From Dromiciops gliroides (Eukaryota > Chordata > Mammalia > Microbiotheria > Microbiotheriidae): a stretch of DNA of 64,000 bases. The stretch spans positions 301,093,468 through 301,157,467 of the forward strand of contig NC_057861.1 in assembly GCF_019393635.1 (NCBI RefSeq), written 5' to 3'. Every line of letters begins with the position of its first letter. Position 1 is the first letter of the stretch. Under the pieces are notes generated by a model. It saw nothing but the letters and a program-made list of their open reading frames with translations, was not told the origin of the DNA and did not search any database. This document shows positions 42,819 to 54,209 of the stretch, piece by piece. The position numbers and the translations under genes were made by a program.

Positions 42819-43790
42819 AGGGGAGGCTCAAGGGGCAGGGGCATCCTCCAAAGCAACCTTCATGTTGGGGCCCATAAATGACTCTAAGAATTTAAACCCA
42901 ATATTGACACCAATGATTATTTATTCAAGAGTCGACATTATTTTCCATTTGTTTTGATAAACTTTCCTCTATAAAACTATGAACTCACTGCTTACAAGTA
43001 GAAAGTCAGTCTCATTATATACTGGGAGTAATTGGGGAGAAATAAGAGAGTACCATGTGTAACATTTTCCCAGGTTTCTTGGTTGTGGCTCCAAGCCAAG
43101 AAAATGAAAAATCTCCCAGAATATACCTGCCTCCTTCGTTTCATGACAGTCTGACACAAGAATTACTTAAGAAAGAACATCCTAATAATTAAAGCAGTCT
43201 AAAAAATAAAATGGACTGGGAAAAGGGCACTTATTTCAGTGGGTAGGAGCTTGAACAAAATGTCCTTTGAGGTACTTTCCAACTCTAAGATTTGGTGACT
43301 CAGAGTATAATGTTTTCTAGTCCATGATTACTTTATAATTCTTCATGCTGGCTGCATTGGCAGCACTCAGTAATTGTAACATTGTGCTCTTAAATTGAAG
43401 TGCTAAATATAGAATTCATTTCCATTAAGAATATACTCATGCATATTATCTGTTTTGTGGTTACCATACCTTATATTAGAAACTCCATCTTTTCCTTTAT
43501 CAACATTATTTTGGCAGATAAATGTCAGAAATGGTTACTAATATTCTTTAGGGCAAAATGAATGAGTGATCTATTCTTTCAATTTGCCATATTTGGGTTT
43601 TTTTGAACACTTTTCAAAAACGTAAATATTGAATAGTTAAGTAGGTAAACAGCTTTAAAAGGTCATAAGGAATCTAAGATAAGGAAAAAGTTCATGCTTG
43701 ATACCAGATTATATTGAATGTTTAAGGATTTAAAGTGATAGCTATTTTTAAAAATCTATACAGAGCCTTGCTGAGATGCTTACAAGTATA
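42819..43790. other. Unassigned, repeat-poor DNA
   Basis: No recognised repeat. The part at 43,300-43,480 has TAAT-type words ('ccatgattactttataat', 'cagtaattgtaac') and may be conserved non-coding. Confidence 0.35.
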
Positions 43791-43794
43791 CTCA

Positions 43795-44750
43795 GGTCTC
43801 CACACTCATTTTTTTAAAAAGCCTAATAAATTCCTTTGACACTCCCATGCTATCCAGTTCCTGTACCATTTACCCCTTCCCCTTCATGAAATTTCTTGAC
43901 AAGGTTGTCTGTACCTGATGCCTCTAGTTCCCTGCTATCTATTCTCTCTACAATCCCTTTTCAATCCTGCTTCTGTCCCCACCACTCTACATGAACTGCC
44001 TTTTCAGAGGGCTCCAATGACCTCCTAGTCATTAAATCTATTGGGCTTCTTTTTGGTCATCCTCATCTCTGATGTCACAGCAACTTTTGACAAAGTTGAT
44101 CACTGGTAGGCAGCTAGATGGCATACTGGACAAAGTGATGGACCTCTAGGTCAGGAAGATCTGAGTTCCAATCAAGTCTCAGTCATTTACTTAGTTGTGT
44201 GATTCTAGGTAATTCACTTAATCACTCAGCCTCAGTTTTTCATCTGTAAAATGGGAATAAATAATATCATATACGTTCCAGGGTTGTGGTAAATATCAAA
44301 TGAGATAATTCAGGGATTCTCAAAAGTCTGAAAATTAAAACTGCCCTAAGACTTTAGGGACATCCTATATATTTAAAGTATTTTGAAAATGTAAAGTGCC
44401 ATATGTTAGGAATAGAAGTTTAGGTAGTAGTAGTAGTAACAGTAGCAACAGTAGTTGTTGTTATCATTATTATTGACCATTCTCTCCTTCTATGTAATCT
44501 TTACTCAATCTACTGAAAGCCAAGAGGCTTTCAGAAATCAAATTTTTTATTCACCTCCTACTCTTCTATTTCTCAAATCACTTCTCTATTACATTATTAC
44601 ATTTGCTTGTTCCTCATCCTATCCTGGATCTCATGAAATGAGTGCTCTTCAACACTGTGTTTTTAGCCTCTTTTCTCTATCCCTCCTTTGGTAACCTTAT
44701 TTACTTTTACAGCTTCAGTTACCCCAGATCTTCACCTCCATCCCCAATCT
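43795..44750 (+). mobile_element. L2 with RT remnant, split by a CORE-SINE
   Basis: The sense strand has 'gggctccaatgacctcctag' and codons 'VILISDVTATFDKVDH' at about 44,055-44,104. These correspond to the L2 reverse-transcriptase block usually reading DLSAAFDTVDH; the catalytic D is kept but the context is degraded. After the SINE (44,106-44,300) L2-like sequence resumes ('cctatcctggatctcatgaa', 'tgagtgctcttcaacactg'). Confidence 0.7.
44106..44300 (+). mobile_element. MIR/Mar-like CORE-SINE nested in L2
   Basis: Head 'ggcagctagatggcatactg', 'gagttccaatcaagtctcag', CORE, 'tttcatctgtaaaatgggaa' and 'ccagggttgtggtaaatatc'. Confidence 0.75.
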
Positions 44751-44754
44751 CTCT

Positions 44755-45200
44755 CACAGAACCACAGATTGTTTGGAGTGAAAGAGACTTCAGTGGTCAT
44801 GTAGGTCAACCTATTCCTGAAGAATCTCCTCTACAAAAGACCCTACAAGTATCCCCTCTAACTTTTGCTTAAAGCCCTCAGGGGAAGAGGAGGCCACTAT
44901 CTTCTGAGGCAGCTCATTCTAATTGGGGGTGTCTGTAATGGTTAGTAAGGTATTTTTGGTTTTTTAAACATCAAACCTAAATCTTCCTCTGCAATTCCTA
45001 CCCATTGCTTCTTTAGTTCTCCAACTTCTAGGCGGGGGAAGAAAGGAAGGAAGGAAGGAAGGGAAGGAGGGAGGGAGGGAGGAAAGCCATTCAGCATCCT
45101 CTTCGTCCATCTTTGGATACTTTCTAACAGCAACACCATTCTAAAAATGCAATACTCAGAACTGAGCACAAACACCAAATGTGGTTGGACCAGTTTCTTA
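44755..45200 (-). mobile_element. CR1/L3-like LINE 3' region
   Basis: Antisense order: 'agagacttcagtggtcatgt', 'gaggcagctcattctaattg', 'cctacccattgcttct', 'catcctcttcgtccatcttt', 'aactgagcacaaacacc' and 'gtggttggaccag'. Confidence 0.75.
45039..45084 (+). repeat. (GGAA)/(GGGA) tract
   Basis: 'gaaggaaggaaggaaggga' and onward, a short tetranucleotide tract inside the CR1-like copy. Confidence 0.9.
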
Positions 45201-45204
45201 TAAA

Positions 45205-45985
45205 CTCAAAAGTGTATTATTCATAATATCTCCTATTCCCTAATCACTTGCCCCTTTACCTAATGAATATTCAATCTCTAATCCTCTTTGTTCATAATTT
45301 TTTCCTTTCTTCTCATCTTCCCATTTTTATTCCTAATCCTATTTCTTTTCTTCTATGACTATCACCAACAAAGCTGGTACAAGTTTCCAGCCAGTATGCT
45401 ATCCTTTGTGAGCAAATTCCTGAATGACATTCTATTTCTTGACCATGAACACAAACTGGAGGACAAAAGTCCCAATTTACCTACTCCCCTGCATCATCTG
45501 TGTGCCTACAAACTTGTTCAGGAGTCAGCAATAGCCAAAGGAGAAGCATGAATTGTACATCACTTAGATTTATGATTACAGCAGAATGGTTTCACGCATG
45601 GATATGTAATTATTTAAAATTATTTGAGGAATCCACCCTATGTTTTTCAGTTCATGGAGAATTTTAAATATTACATGTTTCAATGAGGCATGATATAAGA
45701 TATAATTGTGTAATCTCAATGTTTTGAAAATTGCTAGTTTTTTGGTTTTGAAAACTGTTAAATAATTGAAGGTTTGGAAATTATACACTTATATTCCTTG
45801 TCTTTTTTTCCCAAATTCTATGATTCATCCCCTCTCAAGATTCAACAATCACATTCTTGCAATTGATTCTGAGTCACCTCCATCATTATATTTTTCTAGG
45901 ATTTAACCATCCTTTTTAGGCATTCTGATAATCTTCTGAAAGTTTTCATAAGGCAACTTGATTGTTAGATACAAATCAATAGAAA
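45205..45985. other. Unassigned AT-rich DNA
   Basis: Pyrimidine-rich on the left, AT-rich on the right. The 87-residue frame at 45,288 has an extended hydrophobic start from TTT/CTT-rich composition but no domain. Confidence 0.4.
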
Positions 45986-45989
45986 ATAT

Positions 45990-46190
45990 TAACTCAATCT
46001 AGAACCAGAAGATTTGGGTGTGAAGTCACCATTTTGACACTTTTTATCTGCATGACCTTGGACAACTTCCTTAATCTCTCTTGGTTCCCCCATCTGTAAA
46101 ATAGACCTTCCTCACAGGATTGTTATGGAGAAATCACATTGTAATCTCTAAAGTGTTATGTAACTGTTAATGATTATTATGATTACATAA
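45990..46190 (+). mobile_element. MIR
   Basis: 'ctgcatgaccttggacaact', 'tcccccatctgtaaaataga', 'cacaggattgttatggagaa' and 'aaagtgttatgtaactgtta'. Confidence 0.75.
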
Positions 46191-46194
46191 CCTT

Positions 46195-46435
46195 TGGATA
46201 GTAACTCATGACAAAAATGGCCCAAATATATGGAAGAGGGGAAGGAAATTTGCTTAGATGACTAATAGCCCCAAATTTGACTGGGGAAATGATACCCTTT
46301 GGTATACTGAAAACCAATTTCCTATTTATTCAAGAGTTGGTAAAGCTAATTTCTCCCTAATTCTCTAACCTAAATATTGAAGAATGTCTCTCAAGAAAAT
46401 GATTGAGTTCATTTAAATTATCCAAGATTATCAGC
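46195..46435. other. Unassigned non-coding DNA
   Basis: No recognised element. Confidence 0.4.
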
Positions 46436-46755
46436 AAAACTTTCAAGTTAATAAAGCACTGAGGGATTAGAGAAAGCTTTTAGGAGGAGTAAGACTTGGA
46501 AGGTTGAATGATAGGAAAGGTCCAGTTTATAAAGAGCTTTAAATGCCAAATAGAGGGGTTTATATTTGATCTGGGAAGCAATAGTAAGCTTTTGGAGCTC
46601 CTGGGGTAACTGGGGGAAGGTAACAAAGTGAGAACTAAGGTTGCCCGGTTAAGCCTGGGCAACACTGTTTGCAAGAATTAATGCGCAAGCTATGGGCAAA
46701 GCAGACATTTTCCTAGTAGTGTGATGGTGAACTAAGGAGATGACTTCTCATTTTT

Positions 46756-46896
46756 TTTTAAGTGAGGCAATTGGAGTTAAGTGACTTGCCCAGGGTCACA
46801 CAGCTAGTAAGTGTTAAGTGTCCGAGGCCGGATTTGAACTCAGGTACCCCCAACTCCAGGGCTGGTGCTCTAACCACTGAGCCACCCAGCTGCCCC
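46756..46896 (-). mobile_element. Young tRNA-derived SINE nested in L2
   Basis: A full-length copy. TSD 'ctcattttt' near 46747-46755 and 46896-46904. Confidence 0.92.
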
Positions 46897-47093
46897 TCAT
46901 TTTTAAGATTTAGAAAAATCACCTTGGTAGCTGAATGAAAGTAAATATAAACACAAATCTTATATATAAGATTTATAAATTTCATCCCCTTAGATTGGAG
47001 GAAGAGACCCGAGATAAGGAAATCAGTTAGGCTACTACAGTCGGCCAGGCAAGAGGTGAGGATGAAAAAAAAGAGGCTGTTAAAAAAAGGGGA

Positions 47094-47240
47094 GGAGCAG
47101 CTAGGTGGTGCAGTGGATAAAGCACTGGCCCTGAATTCAGGAAGATCTGAGTTCAAATATAGCCTCAGACACTCAACACTTACTAGCTGTGCGACCCTAG
47201 GCAAGTCACTTAACTCTCATTACCCTGCAAAAAAAAAAAA
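47094..47240 (+). mobile_element. Young tRNA-derived SINE nested in L2
   Basis: A full-length copy of the 'aactctcattaccctgc' type. Possible short TSD around 'ctgttaaaa' / 'ctgtaaaag'. Confidence 0.9.
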
Positions 47241-47262
47241 TCTGTAAAAGAGGTGATGATGG

Positions 47263-47416
47263 GGGCAGCTAGGTGGCACAGTGGATAAAGTGCTGGCCCT
47301 AGATTCAGGAGGACCTGAGTTCAAATCCGGCCTCAGACACTTGACACTTACTAGCTGTGTGACCCTGGGCAAGTCGCTTAACCCCCATTGCCCCGCAAAA
47401 ACAAACAAACAAACAA
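47263..47416 (+). mobile_element. Young tRNA-derived SINE nested in L2
   Basis: A full-length copy with a CAAA-rich tail. Perfect 17-bp TSD 'aaaagaggtgatgatgg' at 47246-47262 and 47417-47433. Confidence 0.95.
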
Positions 47417-47433
47417 AAAAGAGGTGATGATGG

Positions 47434-48344
47434 TGTTAGAAAATAATTATTAATAATGAATTTCTTGGGGGCAGCTAGGTGGCACAGTGGATAAAGCACT
47501 GGCCCTGGAGTCAGGAGGACCTAAGTTTAAATCCAGCCTCAGACACTTAACACTTATCAGCTGTGTGAGCCTGGACAAGTCACTTAACCCCAATTGCCTC
47601 ACTAAAAAAAAAAAAAAAAAAAAAAAAGAATTTCTTGGGGACCCAGAGACCCAGTTTTAGTTGGCTTTCTCTCCCCCTCACTTCAGAAAGGTCAATTCTT
47701 GAGAAAATTCTAATCTCAGAGAGAGCCCAAAGGAACAAAAGGAATGGAGATAGACTTTTGTCTAGTTATGGGAACTGATGGGATTATATCACACCTAGAT
47801 AATGGACTTTGCCTTGAGCAATTTAGGGAATAGTCTTTTGGATACTTCCCCCTGATGTCATCTGTAGAGATCATTTGAATATGGACCATCCTCAGATCGT
47901 GTCAACCAAGGTAATTGAATGATGCTGGCCAATGAGCTTTGATCAGTGTATAGTGACCTGTCTCTATCAAAAGAGAATAAAAGCCAAAACCACCTGAGGC
48001 TCCTGGGGCTTGCCATCATGGATCATGATCTTGGCTCAGATTGCTGTGTCTGAGTGCTCACTCTGCTCTTAGGACAGAATAGGTAATGTAGGGCTTCTGA
48101 ACTCTGCTTGTGGGCCCTGGGCTCTCTCTCTGAGAGACATGGTGCTGGGGCTTTCCTCCTGCTTGTGTTAAATGCCACATGGTCAATACTTTACTATTAT
48201 TTAATATTAATTAATAATAAATACTTACTACCAAAACCGGTATAATAGCCATTATTATAGAAATAGTCATTAATATAGAAGTAGTAGAAATAATTTTAGA
48301 AAAAACCAGCCTAGTCCCCAATAATTTAAAAATTATAATGGCTT
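47434..48344 (+). mobile_element. LTR-like element inserted in L2
   Basis: It starts 'tgttagaaaataattatt', immediately after the L2 words 'gaggtgatgatgg'. It has a TATA-like 'gagaataaaagcc' at about 47,973-47,985 in a GC-richer promoter-like context, and 'aataataaatact' at about 48,214 as a possible poly(A) signal. The right end is unclear, and no CA terminus with a matching TSD was found. A SINE is nested at 47,471-47,627. LTR identity is inferred from structure only. Confidence 0.45.
47471..47627 (+). mobile_element. Young tRNA-derived SINE nested in LTR-like DNA
   Basis: A full-length copy with a long A-tail. TSD 'gaatttcttgggg' near 47458-47470 and 47628-47640. Confidence 0.95.
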
Positions 48345-48503
48345 GGGGCAGCAAGGTGGCACAGTGGATAGAGCACCATCCCTGGAGTCAGGAAGACCTG
48401 AGTTCAAATGTGGCCTCAGAAACTTGACACATACTAGCTGTGTGACCCTGGGTAAGTCACTTAACCCCAATTGCCTCACCCCCAAAAAACAAAAAAACCC
48501 ACC
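48345..48503 (+). mobile_element. Young tRNA-derived SINE
   Basis: A full-length copy. TSD 'ataatggctt' (48335-48344) matches 'acaatggctt' (48504-48513) with one mismatch. Confidence 0.92.
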
Positions 48504-48989
48504 ACAATGGCTTGAACTTAGGGTTGTGGTTATATGAGTAAAAATGAATGGATATTAAAAGAGGCATTACGAAGATAGAAATATCAAGGTTTGGTAATGG
48601 ATTACATATAGGATTCAAGGATAATGATTCAAGGAAGTTTCAAACCTGGGTGACTGGAAGAGTAGTGATAATGAAATTCAGAAGGGGAGGAGATTTGAAT
48701 GTGAAAGATAGGAGTTCTATCCTAGACATGTTGAGTTTGCAATGCCTATGGGGACATCTACCCAAGATATAGTTGAAGATGTGTGACTATAGTTTATTAT
48801 GGAGATTAGTACTGGATATATATATATGTGTGTGTAAATATGTATATATGGATTTGGGAATCAGATGCATAGAGATAATAACTGAACCTAAAGGAACTCA
48901 GTTGGAGAGTAGAAATAAAAGGGAAAAGAGAAGAGGACAGAGCCTTGGGGAACACCCATATTTAGAGGAATGAACAAAAGAGACTGAGA

Positions 48990-49505
48990 AATTTGGGGAA
49001 ATGTATGAATCATTAATGAACACCAGGAGAATACTGTGAGCTACTCTCTCACTTGATTAGCTGCCAATAAAGCATCTCAATTTCTTCTTAATTATCTCCA
49101 AAGTATTGAAAAATCTGTTTTAAGCAACTGGATAGGCTATTCAACTCACCTAAGGCTATCATAATTCATGCTAGTTACTAACCCCATCAAAGGAAGCTTG
49201 GAGTAGAGGTTGGAGTGAGGAGCTATGCATTCACCAATTCTCTAGCAGTCATCCCCTGGAGGGACATCAATTCATTTGGAGAGGGAGGAGAGAGTGTTTC
49301 CAGCACCCATTCCATCACATCTATAGTTAATTATACATTTACATGATATAGAAGTGATAAGACCAAGTTTCTTCTTTCTCAGATTTTTCATTTCTGGACT
49401 GAAGAGCCATCTTTTCTCAACCTTGATTGTTCACAGATGTTACCTGACAAATTTTAAAACTTTTGGTTTTTTCAGATGTCTAGAATCTACTAGCTTAAAA
49501 AAAAA
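48990..49505. other. Unassigned non-coding DNA
   Basis: No recognised element. Confidence 0.4.
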
Positions 49506-49515
49506 ATTACATTGT

Positions 49516-49753
<238 letters not shown>

Positions 49754-49849
49754 TTGTCATCAATTAAAAATTTGCTAGCATCTGAAGGGAAATCCTAACC
49801 TACTATTTACTATAAATCAAAGTAAAAATATTAAAAAGTATATATTTTC

Positions 49850-50165
49850 TCACAGAAACTGAGAGTTAAAAAGGACCACAGTAGCCATCTAGTCCAGTCT
49901 CTTACATGAAAGAAATCCTCAATATCACATACCCTGCAAAGGATATTCTTAAAAAGAAATTGGGTAGGGCAGCTAGGTGGCACAGTGGATAGAGCACCGG
50001 CCCTGGAGTCAGGAGTACCTGAGTTCAAATCCAGCTTCAGACATTCAACACTTACTAGCTGTGTGACCCTGGGCAAGTCACTTAACCCCAATTGCCTCAC
50101 TAAAAAAAAAAAAACAAAAAAATAAACAAACAAAAAAAGAAATTGGGTACTTGGGAAAGCTTCAT
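49850..50165 (-). mobile_element. CR1/L3-like fragment split by a SINE
   Basis: 'gagttaaaaaggaccacagt', then 'agccatctagtccagtctct', an antisense CR1/L3 or MIR-linked block. The right part is very short. Confidence 0.5.
49967..50133 (+). mobile_element. Young tRNA-derived SINE
   Basis: A full-length copy with an A/CAAA tail. Perfect 16-bp TSD 'aaaaagaaattgggta' at 49951-49966 and 50134-50149. Confidence 0.95.
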
Positions 50166-50169
50166 TTTT

Positions 50170-50580
50170 CTTTTTGGATACTGTTGTCATTTGCATACCT
50201 CGATAGATCTGAGGTCACAAGAAGCCTCCCAGTGGTTTAGATTGCCACCCATATACGGCATATATCATATATAGCAATTACCCATTGCTTTCCATAAATC
50301 CTCCACAAAAGGTTTTTTGAAGGAAAAAGATATTACATATAGATTTCTTGACAATGCATGGGAATAAGTAAACTGTCCATCAGTTATGACTTTACTTTCA
50401 CTAGTACTACTGTAGTACTTAAAAAACAACAACAACAACAACAAATTATCTGGATATTAAATGACTAGAAATTTATTTTAGTTCAATACCTAACTTGGGG
50501 TAAGAGATGCTTGTTTACATGTTTCCCTAACCTTTAGAGGTCACAATATCATGAGTGCCTTGAAATGAGAATGAATTTTA
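50170..50580. other. Unassigned non-coding DNA
   Basis: No recognised element except a short CAA tract near 50,425. Confidence 0.4.
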
Positions 50581-50582
50581 AC

Positions 50583-50785
50583 CATTGTGTTGCAAAGGAA
50601 AAAGATCTAAACTCTGAGTCACAGGATGTGAGTTCAAATCCTAACTCTGTCACTTTCTAGCTGTGAAGGCTTGGGTTAGTCACTTAAGCTCTCTTGGCCT
50701 CAGGTTCCTTATCTGTAAAATAAGGAGGTTGGACTTGATGACCTCTAAGATTCCTTCCTTCTCTAGATTTATGGTCCTTGGGTAA
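50583..50785 (+). mobile_element. MIR-like CORE-SINE
   Basis: 'tgagttcaaatcctaactct', 'ttatctgtaaaataaggagg' and 'gacttgatgacctctaagat', ending 'ctagatttatggtcc'. Confidence 0.8.
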
Positions 50786-50789
50786 ATCT

Positions 50790-51595
50790 TTTGAAATCAT
50801 TTTCAAATGACATTTGAGGTGATTTTTCTTTACAAACTAAATCTTTCAGATAAGACAACTGTTGGCAGTTCATTTGAACCAGAAATTCATGTGATGAGAT
50901 AGATTAAAAATAAAATCATTTATTTTCATGTTCAACTTTAAAGTCAGTGATTATTCTCTAGAACATTGGTATAAACTAAGGTTTTGCTGTTGTTGTTATT
51001 TGCAGTATACGTTTGTGGATATAGTGGGTAGCATTCAAATAAAAACAACAAATATTTACTGAACAATTTAAATGGTGGCTTACTAAGTACCTATATGTGG
51101 AATGGTTTTGAAGACTCCCCATGTTGTACATTTCAATAGACATGGTTCAGAAAGGGTAGAATTTCTTCTTTTTTCAAAAAGTTAGCAATTCTGCCTGCCA
51201 TATCTACCTGTTTATGTTAATAAATTCATGTTTCAGTAATAAGTTTTTAAAAGTTCCAAAGTATTTTCTACTTTATTCTGCATTTTCCCAAAATGGAAGA
51301 ATTCTCTCAGGGACTGATGGATGGTTTGTCACAAGGGAACTCAATTTTTTTTTATTCAATAATGATCTAGGACCTGCCATATTAATGTGTGCCAGGAAGG
51401 AGCATCTTGAGACCAGATATGGTGAGTGGGTGCTTAGCAATGATTAACCCTAGGGAAAAGAGAGAAAAGAAGTCAAATTTGAGTGATGGCATTACAAATG
51501 CATATCCTCTGGCCCCAGCAGATTTTTATTATCAATTGCCATATTCGATATTAAGAAGAAATTATGTATTACAAATTATGTAATTAAAAATAATG
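50790..51595. other. Unassigned AT-rich DNA
   Basis: No recognised element; the frames at 51214 and 51389 show no domain. Confidence 0.4.
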
Positions 51596-52299
51596 CCTTA
51601 CCATCCAGCTCCCAACCTCAGCACTCAGGTGGAACTACTTTCTCCAAAGTTAGTAGTGAACACTTAATTTCCAGTTCTGATGTCCTTTGCTCAGTCCTCA
51701 TTCTTCATCTCCATGCAGTATTTAACAACTGTCCTCATTATGCAGACAATCTCTAAATTTACATATGTAATCCTAGTTTCATTCCCAAACTTCATTCCCA
51801 TGTCACCAAATGCCTATTGTAAATTTTAAAACTAGATGTCAAACTCAGTATGTCTACAACAGAATTCATTCTTCCCCTGCTAAATGGCTCCCTGTTCATT
51901 TCCATCCAGAGCACTTGTATCTTCCAGGCCACCGAAATTCAAACTGAGCAACAATTTCATCTTTGATTCTGTCCCTTCTCCCTGCCTCCTCAATATCCAA
52001 TCAGTTGCCAAGTTTTGTTGAATCTCCTTCCATAAAACCTCTTGAATATAACCCCTTTTCTCTAGTTGCTACCACTTCACTTCATATCCTCAACATCCTT
52101 CACATGGATTATTGCAAAAGCCTATTAATTATTCTCCATCCTTTGAGTCTCTCTCTTGTTTAATCTATCATCTGCAAGGTGCCTAAGTAATATTCCTAAA
52201 GAACAGGTCTGACCATTTCTCTCTGTTGCTCAAGAAGGTCTCATGGCTCTTTGTTGCATGTAGAACTAAATCTAAATTCTATCTCTCAGTTTTTAAAAT

Positions 52300-52490
52300 C
52301 CAAAGGCACTGGCTCGGGTGCCAGGAGTCCAAAATTGGGTTCAAATTCTGCTTTAGATGCCTACTCCTTTATCAAGCATGAACAATTCTTCTAATCACTC
52401 TGGCCTTTAGATATTTCATATGTAAAATGAGGGTGTTGGAATAATGTCCTTTTAGGTTCCTTTCCATCATAAATCTATGATCTTATGAAT
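52300..52490 (+). mobile_element. MIR-like CORE-SINE nested in L2
   Basis: 'gggttcaaattctgctttag', 'catatgtaaaatgagggtgt', 'ggttcctttccatcata' and 'aatctatgatcttatg'. Confidence 0.7.
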
Positions 52491-52535
52491 GATCTGGCTC
52501 TAGCCCACCATTCTAGGCTTATTAACTATTGGTAG

Positions 52536-52686
52536 GGGCAGCTAGGTGGCGCAGTGGATGGAGCGCCGGCCCTGGAGTCAGGAGTACCTGGGTTCAGATC
52601 CGGCCTCAGACACTTGACACTTGCTGGCTGTGTGGCCCTGGGCAAGTCACTTAACCCCAATTGCCTCACTAAAAAAAAAAAAAAAA
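52536..52686 (+). mobile_element. Young SINE with exclusive A-to-G changes
   Basis: A full-length 'gtcaggagtacctg' / 'ccccaattgcctcact' type copy. TSD 'aactattggtag' at 52524-52535 and 52687-52698. By eye, every difference from the local consensus is A to G: 52560, 52565, 52591, 52597, 52616, 52623, 52626 and 52635. CpGs are otherwise retained, so the copy is young. Confidence 0.95.
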
Positions 52687-52999
52687 AACTATTGGTAGAT
52701 TTGCTATTCTCCCTCCATGACATTCTATCTCCCTTCTCTTTGTCCAGGCTATCCCTTAGACCTAGAATACATTCCCTCCTCATCTATGGTTCTTAGATTC
52801 CTTGGCTTCCATAAGTGCTCCAATGTAGCATCGCCTACCTCCATTGTAAGACTTTCTTTTCATGTCCTCAATTGTTATTGCTCTTCCCACCCCAAATTAC
52901 TTTGTAGCTACTTGCTAGATATTTTGTATTTATTTATACATGAAAAGTTATTTCCCTTTCAATAAATGAAGTTCCTTGAGGACTTAGATGACTTGACTT

Positions 53000-53210
53000 G
53001 GATATGGATTTAGCAAAGGAAACTGAAAAAGAGTGGTCTAATAGGTAGGAGAAAAACCAGAAGAGAGTGGTGTCCTGAAAACCTAGAGAGAAGAGAGTAT
53101 CAGGAGGAGAGAGTGGTCAACAGTGGCAATGGCCACAGAGAGGTCAAGGAGAATGAGAACTGAAAGAAAAAGGCCATTGGATTTAGTAATTAAGAGATGA
53201 TTGTTGTTGT
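53000..53210 (-). mobile_element. L2 fragment
   Basis: Antisense L2: 'agagtggtgtcctgaaaacc', 'gagagtggtcaacagtggca', 'cacagagaggtcaaggagaa' and 'ggccattggatttagtaatt'. Confidence 0.7.
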
Positions 53211-53312
53211 TTTTTTTAAGAAAGCATTACCATTAGGGAAAAGAAAAAGAAAACCTTTGTAATAAGCTTGCATAGTCAAGCAAAATAAATTCCTTCATTG
53301 ATCATGTCGAAA

Positions 53313-53364
53313 AAATAGAGAGATAGATAGAGAGATAGAGAGATAGATAGAGATAGGTAGGTAG
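53313..53364 (+). repeat. Degenerate GATA/GAGA tract, left of LTR
   Basis: 'agagagatagatagagagat' and onward, ending 'ggtaggtag', continuous in motif with the large GATA tract right of the LTR. Confidence 0.9.
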
Positions 53365-53829
53365 TGTGCTGTTTAAAAATCTAAATATGGGTTCTAATAT
53401 GTCCCCCCAGTTTTGGGGGGAAACCAGCTAAAATCACTGATAAATTCACCAAGAGTTTAGGCTTTTAAGAGTTTATTAAAAGATAAAAGATAGTAAAGAG
53501 AGAGAAAGATTGAGAACAGATTTCTTATAGCATGGAAATCTTAGCCTTCCTAACCACTCACATGAAGTCCTGTCACCAAACTGATGTCTTGAACCCAAAA
53601 GAGGAAGAACCCCTCCACCAGTGTCCACTTCCTACTTCATGTCCTCCTCCCAGAAATGGGAGGCTCCTCAAGTTGATTGGTTGGTGGCTTTAATAGACAG
53701 TACCCATGAGCAAACATCACTTCCTGATGCCAAGGAACTGACCACATGGCTTGCCCTCAGAGCCTTCTCCTCATGGCAGAGCTTTCCTACAGTAACTCTC
53801 CAGCAGGTGGCATCCCTCCAATCGTTACA
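53365..53829 (-). mobile_element. Solo LTR inserted in a GATA microsatellite
   Basis: 465 bp starting TG and ending CA. On the minus strand it begins 'tgtaacgattggaggg', carries a poly(A) signal 'ttttaataaactctt' (about 53,467-53,481) and ends 'tttttaaacagcaca'. TSD 'gtag' is at 53361-53364 and 53830-53833. No primer-binding site or internal region is present, as expected for a solo LTR left by LTR-LTR recombination. Its U3 closely matches the LTR at 58.1 kb. Confidence 0.85.
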
Positions 53830-53833
53830 GTAG

Positions 53834-54015
<182 letters not shown>

Positions 54016-54205
54016 GTACCCTGAAACCATCACCTCTCTGTAAAGAGGTAGGTACCATGTTTCACTAACAGACATCTGGAATTATCTTGCTCATTGTATT
54101 GATCAGAGTTTTTATGTCTGTCAAAGTTGTTTGTCTTTACAATATTGTTTTTTATTGAATAAATTGTTCTGGTTCTGCTCAGTTCACTCTGCATTATTTT
54201 ATATG
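54016..54205. other. Unassigned; possibly L1-related
   Basis: 'gttctggttctgctcagttc' near 54,167 resembles the antisense L1 3' UTR word 'cctggttctactcacttc' at 61.3 kb, so a small L1 fragment (minus) is possible. Confidence 0.35.
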
Positions 54206-54209
54206 TTTG

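Larger units (their letters stand above)
46440..48985 (-). mobile_element. Long L2 copy expanded by later insertions
   Basis: Antisense L2 runs through 'agagctttaaatgccaaata', 'aaatcaccttggtagctgaa', 'cagttaggctactacag' and 'aagaggtgatgatgg', resuming at about 48,540 with 'gtttcaaacctgggtgactg', 'gacatgttgagtttgcaatg' and 'agagccttggggaacaccca'. About 1 kb of L2 is spread over 2.5 kb by five SINEs and one LTR-like element. Confidence 0.75.
51600..52975 (+). mobile_element. L2 3' half, split by MIR and a young SINE
   Basis: Sense L2 landmarks in order: 'gcagacaatctctaaattta', 'gtcaaactcagtatgtctac', 'ggattattgcaaaagcctat', 'cagttttt..aatccaaagg', 'tagcccaccattctaggctt', 'tagacctagaatacattccc' and 'gttccttgagg'. 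Two nested elements lie at 52,300 and 52,536. The frame is broken throughout. Confidence 0.75.

Noticed and set aside
46758..47204. 148-residue minus-strand frame
   Set aside because: It links the translations of two SINEs through L2 sequence; no protein domain.
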